DNA from: Haemonchus contortus
Lineage: Eukaryota; Nematoda; Chromadorea; Rhabditida; Trichostrongylidae
NCBI GenBank assembly: GCA_000469685.2
Contig: LS997566.1
Location: 138,501-202,500 of the forward strand
Reading direction: 5' to 3'
Length of the DNA: 64,000 bases
The notes below the pieces were generated by a model. The model did not search any database. It saw only the letters and a list, made by a program, of their open reading frames with translations, and was not told where the DNA came from. Within the stretch, counting starts at the first letter, position 1; every line of letters starts with the position of its first letter. Made by a program: the position numbers and the translations under genes. Shown here one piece after another: positions 33,475-43,595 of this stretch.

Positions 33475-33755
33475 ACACCAATCAATCCCGTCTGAGGGAT
33501 GCGCCCTCGCACTCGACTTCCATTCAGAATCGTAGTGGCGTAATGAGTGCGTATGTGGCCGATGCAATGACTTGCGGTGGGCAGCCGATATGAAATTCAG
33601 TGCTTTTATCCTTCCAGACGACTCTGGTACCATTTCACCGACCTCGGAGGGATGGAAGGCTTGGTTGGCCTAGGCGGGCATCGATCCGGGATTCGAACCC
33701 CTGAGTGTGCGTGTGATATGATGCGCCACTTGCCACTACACCTTCTCCGCACTGG
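33475..33755 (-). repeat. Near-complete tRNA-derived SINE
   Basis: The minus strand begins with GGTGTAGTGGCAAGTGGC (A box region) and GGGGTTCGAATCCC (an excellent B box). The family body follows: GATCGATGCCCGCCTAGGCC, AACCAAGCCTTCCATCCC, GGTACCAGAGTCGTCTGG, GGCCACATACGCACTCATTA, CCACTACGATTCTGAATGG and GCGCATCCCTCAGACGGGAT, ending AACTTCATCCTTTTGTCC. It is the best copy in the window and serves as the family reference. Confidence 0.85.
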
Positions 33756-34037
33756 AAAGTTTTTAACAAATACCTCTCTTATTTATAAAGCAGAAACTTG
33801 GTGTGCGGTACCTCTGTGGGTCTGGCAATGGCCCTCAATTTTCACACGTTCTCTATATAGAAATACTTCGAATGTTACCACAATCTCAACGAGAAGATAG
33901 GGCAGGACTTAACCTTTTAGAAAATATATAAATTTATAGGGTTGAAGCTTTGATCTTTTGTTCAATAATTGATGAATCTACTATAGTGATGAATCTACTA
34001 TAGTAGAATCTCACTAATTCAAATATATTATGTTATA

Positions 34038-34532
34038 CAGTGCATACCAAAAGTATGTGCACACCCGACATTTTGTTCTTTTGAAGGTACTATTGCTTTC
34101 TGTAACCTGTGACCTTCACCATTCAATTCCATGTGTTTGATAACCTACGAACACTTTTTCTGAGAAAACATCGTAGCTGTTAACACAATTTTTTATTGAA
34201 GAAAAAAAATCCCTTTGTTTCAAAAGTATGTGCACACTTAGCAAAAAACAACACATTTAAGAAAAAACAAAAATATAACCGAGATCAATGAAGCCTCTTA
34301 AATCCCTGTAAGGGTTATCGTCTACGAAGACTCGTTTGAGAATGGTTTCGTTGGACTTTCCAACGATTTTTTGAAGCCTTTTTTCACTTTGGAAACACAG
34401 ATTCACGCAGTTTCTTCACTTTCAGGCTCTATTTTCTATCTTATATTCCATTTTTCGTCATATTCTGGATTACCCAGAATAGTCGTGAACTGTGCCTTCA
34501 ACATAATTTTCTCCATGACTTTTGCAGACGTG
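34038..34532. mobile_element. Left end of a third Tc1-like element
   Basis: TA (34036-34037) then CAGTGCATACCAAAAGTATG, with CCAAAAGTATGTGCACAC at 34047-34064 and a second copy (TCAAAAGTATGTGCACAC) at 34220-34237, 173 bases further in. This is the same double-repeat end design as the Tc1-like elements at 28.7 and 53.4 kb. No matching right end was seen. The RTE-type element at 34551 inserted in or near it. Confidence 0.6.
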
Positions 34533-34550
34533 GGAGTAAGACTGCTTGGC
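34533..34550 (+). repeat. Target-site duplication, left copy
   Basis: GGAGTAAGACTGCTTGGC, identical to 37699-37716. Brackets the RTE-type element exactly. Confidence 0.9.
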
Positions 34551-37500
34551 GCTGGCGAAGTCCGTTCCTCCAAGGGGTGCCACTGGAAACTGCCCACTCT
34601 GTGGGCTGAGCTGACCACGGACATTCGAATGCAGGCGACAGGCCCCGTGACAGGCCGGCCTACGAACACCCCAGTCACATCAAAAATGTTAATGTCACTC
34701 AAAGAATCTCGATGTAATGCTACGGCGTCCGCGGGAGCCGACGCGCACTTGCAAGGCCCGGTGAGTGTGAAAAGTATGCGAGGGTCTCCGGTGCAAGGAC
34801 GGCATCGGGGGGCAACTAGGCTAGTCCAAAAGTCCCGCAACGTATGGAAGACTCGCGTTGCGACGTTAAATGTTGGCACATTAACGGGACGCTCGTATGA
34901 GTTAGCAGAAGCTCTAGAGCGTCGAAGAATTGATTTCTGTGCCGTGCAGGAAACGAGGTGGTCCTGCTGCAAGTCGAGGGACATTGGCCACGGGTTCAAA
35001 GCCGTTCTCTGTGGTGGACCCAGAACCACCAATGGAGTTGGCATAATTGTCTCTGAAAGGTTCCGTGATTTGATAGTGGGCGTGGAGCGCTTCGATGATC
35101 GCTTAATGAAGATCATTGTGGTCATCGAATGCCAAAAATACCATTTCTTCTCAGCGTATGCTCCACAGGCTGGATGCTCTGAACAAACCAAGGACAAGTT
35201 CTGGAACCTGCTAGATGAGAAGACAGCTGAAGTACCGTTACAAGAAGCACTAGTTGTCGCAGGTGATCTTAATGGTCATGTAGGAGCTACTAAAGACGGT
35301 TATAGCTGTCATGGTGGTTTTGGATATGGGTCACGCAATACTGATGGCGAGCGAATTCTTGAGTATGCAGATTCGCATAATCTCGTCATTGTAAACACGA
35401 AATTCCATAAGCGTGACTCTCATCTCATTACCTTCTATAGCGGTGAAAACAGAACACAAATCGATTTCGTCCTTGTCAGGCACCGCGATCAGGGACTCGT
35501 AACAGACGCAAAGACAGTACCTCATGAAACGGTCGCTACACAACATCGACCGCTGATTTGTACGCTAAAGATCGCCCCGCCGAAACCGAAAGTTGCCGAA
35601 AGGTGTGGGCCAGCGAGAATCAAGTGGTGGCGACTGAAGGAAAAAGAAAAGGAATCGGCCGTCGTCTCCCGCATTCTATTACCGGCGGTAACGACTGTCG
35701 ATGAAGCTTGGAAGAGTGCTGTCGAAGCGATAACCCGGGTTGCACGGTCGGAGCTCGGCATGACCAAGCCTGGACGACGAAAGATTGACAAGCAAACATG
35801 GCTGTGGACGGATCATGTCAGGGATAAAGTACGTGAGAAGAAAAAGCAATACCACGCATTCCTCTCGGAAAAGACAGCCGATAATTGGCAGCGCTATCAG
35901 ATCGCGAAGAAAGAGGCGAAGAAGGTCGTTGCTTCTGTGAAGGCAGCTCATTATGCCGAATTGAACGAGAAGCTCGAGTCTCGCGACGGTGAGCGGTATG
36001 TTTACCGTCTCGCGAAAACCCGCCATCGCCAGACCGAGGATATAGAAAGGTTCTTCGGCATAAATGACGAGAATGGTCACCTCCTGACGGACCGCAAGCA
36101 AACACTGAAACGATGGCGAGAGTACTTCGAAAACATCTCGACAGTCGAATTTGCTCATCCCGCCATCCCTTGCGCTCCGCCAGTATACGGTCCTGTCCAG
36201 AAGATAACTGTGAGGGAGACAATTACGGCTATGAAGAGGATGAAATCAGGCAAAGCAACTGGTCCTGACGACTTAGCAGCGGACCTGTGGAAATCGAAAT
36301 GCTGGAATCCTGCAGGGTGGTTGACGGACTTCTTCAATCAGGTCGTCGCAGAGAAGAAGGTGCCTGAGAGCTGGCAACAGAGCACGGCGATTCCTATCTG
36401 GAAAAAGAAGGGCAGTCCTGGAGACTGCGCTTGCTATCGCCCAATTCGCCTGCTCTCGCACAGCATGAAAATCTTCGAGCGAATTGTGGACAGTCGTATC
36501 CGCGACATCGTCGAGCTGACCACCAATCAGTGTGGTTTTGTCTCTGGTTGCAGCACCATTGATGCCATACACGCCACTCGCCTTCTACTAGAAAAGCATC
36601 GCGAAAAACGTAGACCGGTACATCTTGCCTTTCTAGACTTAGAAAAGGCTTTCGACCGCGTTCCACGTGACGTTATTTGGTATGCCTTACGACAGCATGG
36701 CGTTCCCGAAGAGCTCATTGAGTGGGTGCGCATCCTTTACACTAGCCCAAAGAGCCGAGTGCAAACGGCAGCGGGCACATCGGCGGAATTTCCCATTTCC
36801 GTCGGAGTACACCAAGGCTCTGCGTTATCCCCACTACTTTTTGTTGTCGTCATGGATACCATCACAAAAGACCTCCAGAAGCCGGCTCCGTGGACGCTTC
36901 TTTATGCCGATGATGTGATGCTCGCCAGCGAAGACAAAAGCGAGCTCGAGTCACAGGTGCAGACCTGGTCCGACCGTCTGGCTAGGTTCGGGCTCAGGTT
37001 GAACGTCAAAAAGACTGAGTACTTGACCACTGATTCGAGCGAGCCAGGCTCTATCAAGATCAATGGCACTGAGCTCACACGGACAACAACCTTCAAGTAC
37101 CTTGGATCGGCACTTGCGTCTGACGGCAGCCTGGGGTTTGAAACGAATTCTCGCGTGAATGCAGCGTGGTTGAAGTGGCGCTCAATGACTGGCGTACTCT
37201 GCGATAAGAACATCCCTGAACGACTCAAATCAAAAATCTACAGAACCGTCATCCGCCCCGTCGCGATTTACGGCGCCGAGTGCTGGCCTACGACCAAAGA
37301 AGTAGAAGCTGGTCTCAGTGTGATGGAGACCAAGATGCTGCGCTGGACAGCCGGAGTAACACGACTAGATCGCATAAGTAATGACGCCATCAGGGAGCGA
37401 TTCGGTGTAGCGCCCATTGTCGATAAAATGCGCGAAGCCCGACTCCGTTGGTATGGCCACGTTCTCCGCGCGGACGAAGGCAGTGTTCGTAAGATCGGTC

Positions 37501-37698
37501 TCAACCTAAACGTGTCCGGAAGACGGCCTAGAGGGCGCCCAAAGCAGCGATGGCTCGATACGTTGCACGAAGACCTCAAAACGGTTAACATCCACCCCGA
37601 TCAAGCGTTTAATCGGGAGAAGTGGCGTCAACATATCAGAAAAGCGGACCCCGCCTACATGCGGGACAGGCGCTGAAGAATAAGAAGAAGAAGAAGGA
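34551..37698 (+). mobile_element. Intact RTE-type non-LTR retrotransposon
   Basis: Bounded by an 18-bp direct repeat (34533-34550 and 37699-37716). Short 5' leader of 78 bases, one long ORF, and a 3' end that is almost nothing but an AAG-rich trinucleotide run (37677-37698), as is usual for RTE-type elements. No stop or frameshift in the ORF and a perfect target duplication point to a recent insertion. Confidence 0.9.
34629..37676 (+). CDS. RTE-type endonuclease-reverse transcriptase
   Basis: A 1015-residue protein counted from the first Met inside the element; an in-frame ATG at 34371 lies in pre-existing DNA and is not used. The APE-type endonuclease is at about 75-315: TLNVGTLTG (79-87), Glu108 in QETRW, GDLNGH (212-217), QIDF with Asp279, and TQHRPL with the C-terminal His306. 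The RT core follows: YRPIRLLS, GFVSGCSTIDAIHATRLLLE, LAFLDLEKAFDRVPRDVIWY, VGVHQGSALSPLLFVVVMD and YADD (759-762). The C-terminal region ends RRPRGRPKQRWLDTL, a basic motif common to this group. It would nick target DNA and prime reverse transcription of its own RNA. All key residues are present. Confidence 0.93.
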   Translation: MQATGPVTGRPTNTPVTSKMLMSLKESRCNATASAGADAHLQGPVSVKSMRGSPVQGRHRGATRLVQKSRNVWKTRVATLNVGTLTGRSYELAEALERRRIDFCAVQETRWSCCKSRDIGHGFKAVLCGGPRTTNGVGIIVSERFRDLIVGVERFDDRLMKIIVVIECQKYHFFSAYAPQAGCSEQTKDKFWNLLDEKTAEVPLQEALVVAGDLNGHVGATKDGYSCHGGFGYGSRNTDGERILEYADSHNLVIVNTKFHKRDSHLITFYSGENRTQIDFVLVRHRDQGLVTDAKTVPHETVATQHRPLICTLKIAPPKPKVAERCGPARIKWWRLKEKEKESAVVSRILLPAVTTVDEAWKSAVEAITRVARSELGMTKPGRRKIDKQTWLWTDHVRDKVREKKKQYHAFLSEKTADNWQRYQIAKKEAKKVVASVKAAHYAELNEKLESRDGERYVYRLAKTRHRQTEDIERFFGINDENGHLLTDRKQTLKRWREYFENISTVEFAHPAIPCAPPVYGPVQKITVRETITAMKRMKSGKATGPDDLAADLWKSKCWNPAGWLTDFFNQVVAEKKVPESWQQSTAIPIWKKKGSPGDCACYRPIRLLSHSMKIFERIVDSRIRDIVELTTNQCGFVSGCSTIDAIHATRLLLEKHREKRRPVHLAFLDLEKAFDRVPRDVIWYALRQHGVPEELIEWVRILYTSPKSRVQTAAGTSAEFPISVGVHQGSALSPLLFVVVMDTITKDLQKPAPWTLLYADDVMLASEDKSELESQVQTWSDRLARFGLRLNVKKTEYLTTDSSEPGSIKINGTELTRTTTFKYLGSALASDGSLGFETNSRVNAAWLKWRSMTGVLCDKNIPERLKSKIYRTVIRPVAIYGAECWPTTKEVEAGLSVMETKMLRWTAGVTRLDRISNDAIRERFGVAPIVDKMREARLRWYGHVLRADEGSVRKIGLNLNVSGRRPRGRPKQRWLDTLHEDLKTVNIHPDQAFNREKWRQHIRKADPAYMRDRR

Positions 37699-37716
37699 GG
37701 AGTAAGACTGCTTGGC
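37699..37716 (+). repeat. Target-site duplication, right copy
   Basis: Same 18 bases as 34533-34550. Confidence 0.9.
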
Positions 37717-37719
37717 CTG

Positions 37720-38340
37720 AAATCAGTAACGCTATAAGACCCAGGAAAAAGAATAAGTCAGGCACGTCGAGCGCGATAGATGTACCATCCAACACAGGAA
37801 CTACTTTCACTTCTCGCATATAAAAGTCGCTTAAGAAGTCTCACCCCTATACGAATTCAATCTTGTTCGAAACGCTCGCTCCGCCCTACCATAAGTGTTG
37901 GATAGCCTCTTATGGTAGAGGAATGTCTATGCTGCGAGCACAAGTATATTAAACCCACTTTTTTAACCTGAATTCATTCAGTAAGGACGGATATTTCATC
38001 CGGACGTCACTATCTTCGCCATGTCTTTGCATAGAGCTGGAAATGAGTATGGGAGAAGGGTTGAATTTTCTAGGCTATCTTAGCTTTTTTGATTGGTTTG
38101 CCAGCGTAGCCTTCTCGATCATATTTCCTAGATGTCCTTGGGTGCAACTGCTAGTTCCTAAATGACACGTCCACTCCGACGAGAAGCAATTGGACGTAAT
38201 ATAAAGCACAAATTGACAGACTTTAAATACGTTCCTTCCAGTGTTTCTTCCAATCCGCATACCCTTGACGTCGTATACCTTCTCTCTATGAGCAATCAGA
38301 CTTTCGTGTTCATTTCTCATAGGTTCAACTTTCTTTTCCA
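37720..38340. other. No supported gene
   Basis: Continuation of the pre-insertion sequence; no recognisable exon or the missing right end of the Tc1-like element. Confidence 0.4.
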
Positions 38341-38344
38341 ATCC

Positions 38345-38497
38345 ATTGACTCGTCTGACAATGACGGCAAAATAGGCGCCTTCTCGTGCGGTGAACGACG
38401 TTTTGATATTCTCCTCAACTCAAGTGGTAGTTACGTAATGAAGGAACCTGATTGTTCGCAGACCCTATCGTTTATTTGTGGTTGTCAGATCGTTTAG
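38345..38497 (+). CDS. Candidate last exon with a C-type-lectin-like C-terminus
   Basis: The open frame reads SIDSSDNDGKIGAFSCGERR, then FDILLNSSGSYVMKEPDC and SQTLSFICGCQIV, ending at TAG 38495-38497. The C-x7-C spacing with ..FIC (CSQTLSFIC) is what closes many C-type lectin domains. The rest of the domain (WND, EPN) is not visible, the acceptor is uncertain (pyrimidine-rich stretch at 38320-38345), and no poly(A) signal is evident. A tentative call. Confidence 0.3.
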   Translation: MDSSDNDGKIGAFSCGERRFDILLNSSGSYVMKEPDCSQTLSFICGCQIV

Positions 38498-38537
38498 TGA
38501 AAAGTTTCACCAGTGCAATTTCAGATCATTCAGCTCC

Positions 38538-38603
38538 ATGCGTCTACTTGGCTCTTGTAGTCAATTACTTCTAGCCGTTTTGGCGTTACACATTCGAAGC
38601 ACA
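38538..38603 (+). CDS. Candidate signal-peptide first exon
   Basis: ATG at 38538 opens MRLLGSCSQLLLAVLALHIR, then ST, followed immediately by a strong donor (ACA/GTGAGTTTG). Charged N-end, Leu/Ala core and short tail fit a secretion signal. Exactly 22 codons, phase 0. The downstream exon was not found; the next kilobase contains repeats. Confidence 0.4.
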
Positions 38604-39040
38604 GTGAGTTTGTTCTGATTCTTGTACATGAGAGATCTGAGCTTGCGCCGGGAGAAGAACATTCGAGGGCTGACTAAAGTGACTGTGTTCGGATGAAAAG
38701 AAACTTGGGGGTATCCGCTAACGGCGAGATTCGAATTTCGGAACTATGTACATCCTTGTCTTGGGATGGGTATCTGTGGTCCCAAACAGTGGAGGGATGG
38801 TTACCATCTTACTGTATACTATGAACTGACAATGTCTTGACACCGAAACTGAAACTGTGACGCTGAATGCCTTGAGTTTGCTTGACAACAAGCCCAGCCG
38901 GGTTCTTTCTCTGCCCAGAAAAATTCTCACTAGAGATAGTCTCTAACTTCTTTCTTGCTTTGTCCATCGGCATAGTTGTTTATGATCAGAATATTCTTAT
39001 GCCCTGCGAGGTTGTTAAGTGGAACAATTTATTAATCAAC

Positions 39041-39078
39041 GGCCTAACGTTCCGACGTTCTCGTCTTCTTCAGAGACC
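39041..39078 (-). ncRNA. Hammerhead-like motif of a PLE terminal unit (mutated core)
   Basis: On the minus strand: stem I GGTCT (39078-39074) with AGGCC (39045-39041), one G-U pair; CTGAAGA (39073-39067), extra A, stem II GACG/CGTC around AGAA, then GGAACGTT where GAAACGTT is expected. The A-to-G change in the core predicts loss of cleavage. AATAAA follows near 39025-39031. The flank to 39170 matches the 46.7-46.9-kb terminal unit (GGGTTTTGAATTCGCCGTA). Confidence 0.6.
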
Positions 39079-39190
39079 CAAAACAATTCGAGACTATTAG
39101 CACAGCATCCAAAAAGCGCATTACCCCCGATGAAACTACGGCGAATTCAAAACCCATAATCCCTCTCATTTTGTAAGCAGAAACTGGGAG
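39079..39190 (-). repeat. PLE terminal-unit fragment
   Basis: Intron-like part of the PLE terminal unit; shares GGGTTTTGAATTCGCCGTA and GGTAATG with 46742-46795. The splice-acceptor AG aligned with the other copies reads GG here. Confidence 0.55.
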
Positions 39191-39194
39191 TGAT

Positions 39195-39345
39195 GGTGTG
39201 CCGTTATGTCGGTATGTCGGTTTGTAGGTTTGTCGGTCTGTCCCTCCGCGAAATCATCCTACTTATATAATCAGCTAACAATAAGTGTGTCTGTTGGTGT
39301 GTTTGTGTGTGTATGTGTGTGTCTCTCCGTCCGAAAGTTAATAAC
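39195..39345 (-). repeat. CA/GACA tract with TATATAA-GTAGGAT end, reverse orientation
   Basis: The minus strand has GAGACACACACATACACACA, ACAAACACACCAACAGACAC and ATTATATAAGTAGGATGATT, the same tail as the minisatellites at 460-560 and 59400-59475. Confidence 0.65.
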
Positions 39346-39479
39346 TGTCGTGCCACTCTAGCTAAAGCATTCAAATATGAAAGAGAAGTAGGCGGCACGA
39401 TGGGAACAGCGATGGTGAGGGATAGGAAGTAACAACAATCAACGGAAACAGCTAAGGATCCTTGAAAGGCAAAAGCCAC

Positions 39480-39905
39480 AGTTTCCGTAACTCCCTTCGG
39501 AGTAGCGATGAAGCCTTGCCACTTTGATGGGTGATGTAGGATGTGATGGGACCGTTAATGGTTGGTGACAGGGAATGATACCAAGTGATAGGGACTGATA
39601 AGAAGCCATAGAAGGCGAGGACTTGTAGGTCTGTGACGCGCTTCCTGTTAATAGTGGAGTCTTGGTATTCCAATACGTGATGTAAGATGTGACAGGATCT
39701 TAGGTACTCGGTGACGGGATCGAGAACGGTTGATGCCATGCCAGGAGCCGATAAAATTGATAAGGGCTAATGAAAATCCTCGAAAGCGTAGAGCCACTAT
39801 GATAAAGGCATTAATAGTTAAGCCTTGATAGTCTGACATGTGATGTGGAGTACGGCGGGATCGTAGACGACCGATGATAGGGACTGATGAGAGCACTTAC
39901 CAACT
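39480..39905 (+). repeat. Degenerate tandem repeat, about 150-165 bp period
   Basis: GTGATGTAGGATGTGATGGGACC (about 39530), GTGATGTAAGATGTGACAGGATC (about 39677) and GTGATGTGGAGTACGGCGGGATC (about 39840) mark three diverged units, each followed by GATAGGG/GATAAGG..TGATA. Confidence 0.55.
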
Positions 39906-40380
39906 GAATTCAACACGTGTGGTATCTATGATGTATTTATGATTACGACTAATATATAGATTACGACCGCTACCTAGCAAGGTTTTTAACCCGGTGGAAG
40001 ATCAAGTTCACTTTACGTTTTGATATCATTTACGGCAAAGCTTTAACAGCGAATGATTCGGGATTCTCAACTAATGATGTACCCATGGAGGAAAGAAGGT
40101 CTAGTTATAACGACATCTTATAATGGTGTTATTATCACTTGAGAAAATTTTAGAGTACTACTCAATTATTTGGTTGCCTATCAATTAAACTTTCAATGGT
40201 TCATAATTTCCAAGATGAAGAGCAACCGATTGACACTTTTAATCGTAGGGGTAAGCATCGGCTCACCTTGAATAATACTGACGCTCCCCTGCTTATGGCA
40301 GCTCCCCTCTTTTTGGGTCCTGTGTCAAAGTTGTGTACAGTGTGCCTGACTTCGTGTCAAGAAAAGCATAACTCGTTCTA
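39906..40380. other. No gene seen
   Basis: A/T-rich spacer. A short G run lies at 40388-40399. Confidence 0.4.
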
Positions 40381-40493
40381 AAAATTGGGGGGGGGAGGGT
40401 GGCCGCCGATTACTGGGACTTAAAGAAGAGAGAAAGTTCGGCGTTAGAGGGGCGGTCCGGCTCTTCCTCTTCTTCTTCATCTTCTCCCAAGCG

Positions 40494-43490
40494 TTACTCC
40501 CGCGCCATCGCAGGGTCCGCTGTTCTTATCATTCGTCTCCATTTCATTCTATTTACGGCATCTTCTGCCGTCACCTTATCTTCTGCGAGGTCCTTCTTGA
40601 TCATGTCCCGCCATCTCTTCTTTGGGGCTCCCCGTGGTCGCTTGCCTTGAACTCCATTGCCTTCCTTATCGGATGGCTCTGTGGTCTTCTTAGGACATGT
40701 CTGAACCATCGTAATCGCTGCTCCCTCATCTTTAGTTGAACTGGAGCAGTTTGCATGACCATCCTGACGTCTTCATTCCTGATCCGATCCAGTCGCGTCC
40801 AGCCGCAGGCCCATCTCAGCATTCTCATTTCAGCGGAGTGGAGCTGTCTTTCATGGGCTTTACTTACGGGCCAACACTCGCTGCTGTAGAGCATCGTAGG
40901 CCTTACCACTGCCCGATACACCTTTCCTTAGAGAGTCCTGGAGCACCTACGGTCGCAGAGGATTCCAGTGGACTCCCTCCACTTCATCCATGCAGCGTTT
41001 ATTCGGGATTCCACGGCCTGGTACACACTACCATCAGCGGCTAGATAACTCCCCAGGTATCGGAAGTCCTGGACCTTTTCGATGGCTTCCCCGTAACCGT
41101 CGGTGATTGATTCCATGCCCTCCTCGGAGCTGAGGAACTTGGTCTTCTTCAGCCGGAGTCCATTCTCCGCCAGCACTTTCTGCCATTTTTGGAGATTGTT
41201 CTGGAGTTCTTCCTTGTTTTCCGCTATCAGAGCGATGTCATCAGCGTAGAGAATGGTCTTCAGTGGTCCATCCACGAGTTCTTCTGCGATGACGTCCATC
41301 GTGAGCAGGAAGAGGAACGGGCTCAGTGCTGATCCCTGGTGTACCCCAACAGTGACATCTATTGCTCCCATTTGGCCGTGCGCAGTGCGTATTGTTGTAG
41401 TGGAGCCATCGTACATATCCTTGACCAAGAAGATGAGGTGTTCTGGCACGTTTCGTTTTCGGAGCGCACTCCACGGGACTTTTCGCGGAAGCCGGTCGAA
41501 TGCCTTCTCCAGATCGAGGAAGGCTAGGTAGCAGGGTCTACGCTTTTCTCGATACTTCTCCATAATCTGCCTAGCTATGAAGATAGCATCCGTTGTAGAC
41601 CTTTCAGGCATGAAGCCGAACTGCTCCTCTGAAATTGGGACCAATTCTCTCAATCTTGAGTCGACCAGCCGCCCGTACAGTTTCATCGTATGAGCAGTCA
41701 ACCTGATCCCCCGGTAGTTGGAACATTCCATCGCGTCCCCCTTCTGCTTGAAGATTGGAACGATGGCACTTCTCCTCCACGCATCTGGGATTCTTCCTTC
41801 AGCGGTGACAGTGTTCAGGAATCGGGTGAGCCACTTTATCCCGTGCTCTCCGAGCGCCTTCCATGCCTCGATCGGTACTCCATCCGGACCAGTTGCCTTT
41901 CCAACCTTCATCTTCCCTATTGCTATATGCACTTCACCCTCTGTCCAGAGTTTGATGGAGCCAGCCGTTGCCTCCAAGTGGGAGCTGTTTTCACGGGCGA
42001 ATTCTTCGTTGAGGAGCCTGTCGAAGTATTCCTTCCACCAATGCCTGACTTCCCCAGGATTGCACCCTCGCTGTTCCTGACGGACTTCACTACCCCGATG
42101 TCCTGAGTGGCACGTTGACGCGCTTTCGCCAGGCGGAAGACAAACTTCTCCCCTTCTCGACGGTCGAGTTTTTCATACAAGGCGTTCATTTCCATGTTCT
42201 TTGCCTTCGCCACAGCAGCCTTGGCGAGCCTCTTGGAAGTTTTGTAGGCAGCTAGGTCCTCTAGAGCTCACGTCTTTTGCCAACATTTGTAGGCCAATTT
42301 CTTCTCTCTCACAACTCGCTGGACTTCATCATTCCAGAACCATGCTTCCTTGTCTCCTCGGAGACCACCTCGAGTTTCCCCCAGCGTTTCTTTTACACAT
42401 CTTAAGATGACCTTGACAGCGTTGCTCCAGGTCTGCTGGATCGGTCTCTCGGGATCTGGAAGTACAACTTCCAGTATCTTCTCTTTGAGATGTTCTCTTT
42501 CTAGTCGGTGCAGCTTCCACCACCGGATCCTCCGTTCCGATCTTGTTCTTAATTTCTTGGGAAGTTCGATGGCTATGTCTGCTAGGAGGGGCCTGTGCTG
42601 TGTAGCCAGTTCTTCTCCAGGCAGTACCTTGATGTCTTTTACAGTTTTTAGGGACGACCTTCTTACTAGCACATGATCTATTTTCGTTTCGTTCCTCCAT
42701 TGCTGTAGGTTGCCTTCTGATACCTCCTTTTCGCGAAGAAAGTGCTGCAGACTGCCAAGTCATGCATGGGCCATGGCCAGGTCGAGAACCCTTTCTCCTT
42801 CTTCGTTTCTGACTCCTATTCTTCTACCTCCATGCACCCTTTCCAGTCCCCTCCTTTCACTGCCGGCGTGCCCATTCATATCATCTGCTATGGTAAGGTA
42901 GTCACCCTCCGGAACCGATCGGATGGCCTCGTCAGATACAATCCATCCTTTTCGTAGTCGGGGCAGCCGGCTTGTGGTGCATACACTGATATTTTGTCCA
43001 ATATCCCTCCTTCGTGTCTATTCTTACAGCCATGATTCTGCTACTGATCCTGCTGACCGCGGAGACGGAGTCTTTGAGGGAGTCCGCTACTGCTATGACC
43101 ACCACATTTCGTTTGGTGTCATCCCCATTAGAGTAGAGTTTGACACCCTCTCCGATTTCTCTGGCCTTTGCACCAGCGGGTCTCCTCGAGACATAGGACT
43201 TGGACGTTTCTGCGCTTCATTAGATCCTCAACTTCTCGGGACTTCCCAGTAAGCGAACCCACGTTCAGAGTCCCAATTCGAACTAACTTCTTTGACCGAG
43301 GTCGTTCACTCCTCGGTAGCCCTCGCATACTGTCCACAGAACTCGGGCGGGGATCCTGTGCGCCACTTCCGGGTGACGTCCTAGCTTTATCACTGATACC
43401 TTTTGAGACTTTAGACATGTTTGTTGTGACTGGGTTTCTCCATCAGCCGGCCTGTCAACCTGGCCTGACGCTGGTACCGATACCATTTTT
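40494..43490 (-). pseudogene. Broken endonuclease-reverse transcriptase of the RTE-type element
   Basis: In order on the minus strand: VRIGTLNVGSLTGKSREVED and CLEETRW (43128-43418), TQHRPLLADIAIELPKK (42268-42672), and the RT at 40928-41977 with NYRGIRLTAHTMKLYGRLVD, EEQFGFMPERSTTDAIFIAR, YLAFLDLEKAFDRLP, VGVHQGSALSPFLFLLTMD and YADD (41248-41237). The C-terminus (CGWTRLDRIRNEDVRMVMQT; GKRPRGAPKKRWRDMIKKDL) lies at 40494-40921 in shifted frames. At least four frame changes. Same general family as the intact 34.5-kb protein but a distinct lineage. Confidence 0.85.
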
Positions 43491-43507
43491 ACAATTTTTG
43501 CAAGGCA

Positions 43508-43592
43508 TGGAGTTCCCTCGGCAGGGATAGAACTCGCACTCCCTCTAAGTGCAGAGCGAGCCTACACTCTTATCCACTCGGCTATCCTTGCG
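43508..43592 (-). repeat. tRNA-like module at the element's 5' end
   Basis: The minus strand reads GCAAGGATAGCCGAGTGGAT, AAGAGTGTAGGCTCGCTCTG, CACTTAGAGGGAGTGCGAG and TTCTATCCCTGCC. GCCGAGTGG fits the A box of Leu/Ser-type tRNAs and GAGTTCTATCC is a weak B box. A related tRNA-like piece (AGCTAGGTTGTAAGAGCGTAGGC) lies at 54962-55075 on the minus strand. Confidence 0.55.
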
Positions 43593-43595
43593 TGC

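Larger units (their letters stand above)
40460..43595 (-). mobile_element. RTE-type retrotransposon with tRNA-like 5' head, decayed
   Basis: The 10-bp repeat GGGCGGTCCG flanks it on both sides (40450-40459 and 43596-43605). Joining the two flanks restores the dispersed repeat seen intact at 885-1060. Read on the minus strand the element starts with a tRNA-like module, then endonuclease and RT coding sequence, then a GAA/GAG trinucleotide-rich tail at 40460-40490. So the tRNA-like module lies inside the duplication-bounded element, unlike the RTE-type element at 34.5 kb. Confidence 0.8.

Noticed and set aside
33577..33900. Plus-strand frame of 107 codons
   Set aside because: Lies across a minus-strand SINE and its flank; composition follows the SINE.
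34371..34628. In-frame N-terminal extension of the RTE-type ORF (ATG at 34371)
   Set aside because: The 18-bp target duplication places the element's start at 34551, so the first 86 codons are chance translation of the target DNA.
34436..35197. Long minus-strand frame of about 250 codons, and others inside 35.5-37.6 kb
   Set aside because: Shadows of the RTE-type ORF on the opposite strand; no family similarity seen.
40736..43252. Plus-strand frames in the second RTE-type element
   Set aside because: Antisense shadows of the minus-strand endonuclease-RT.
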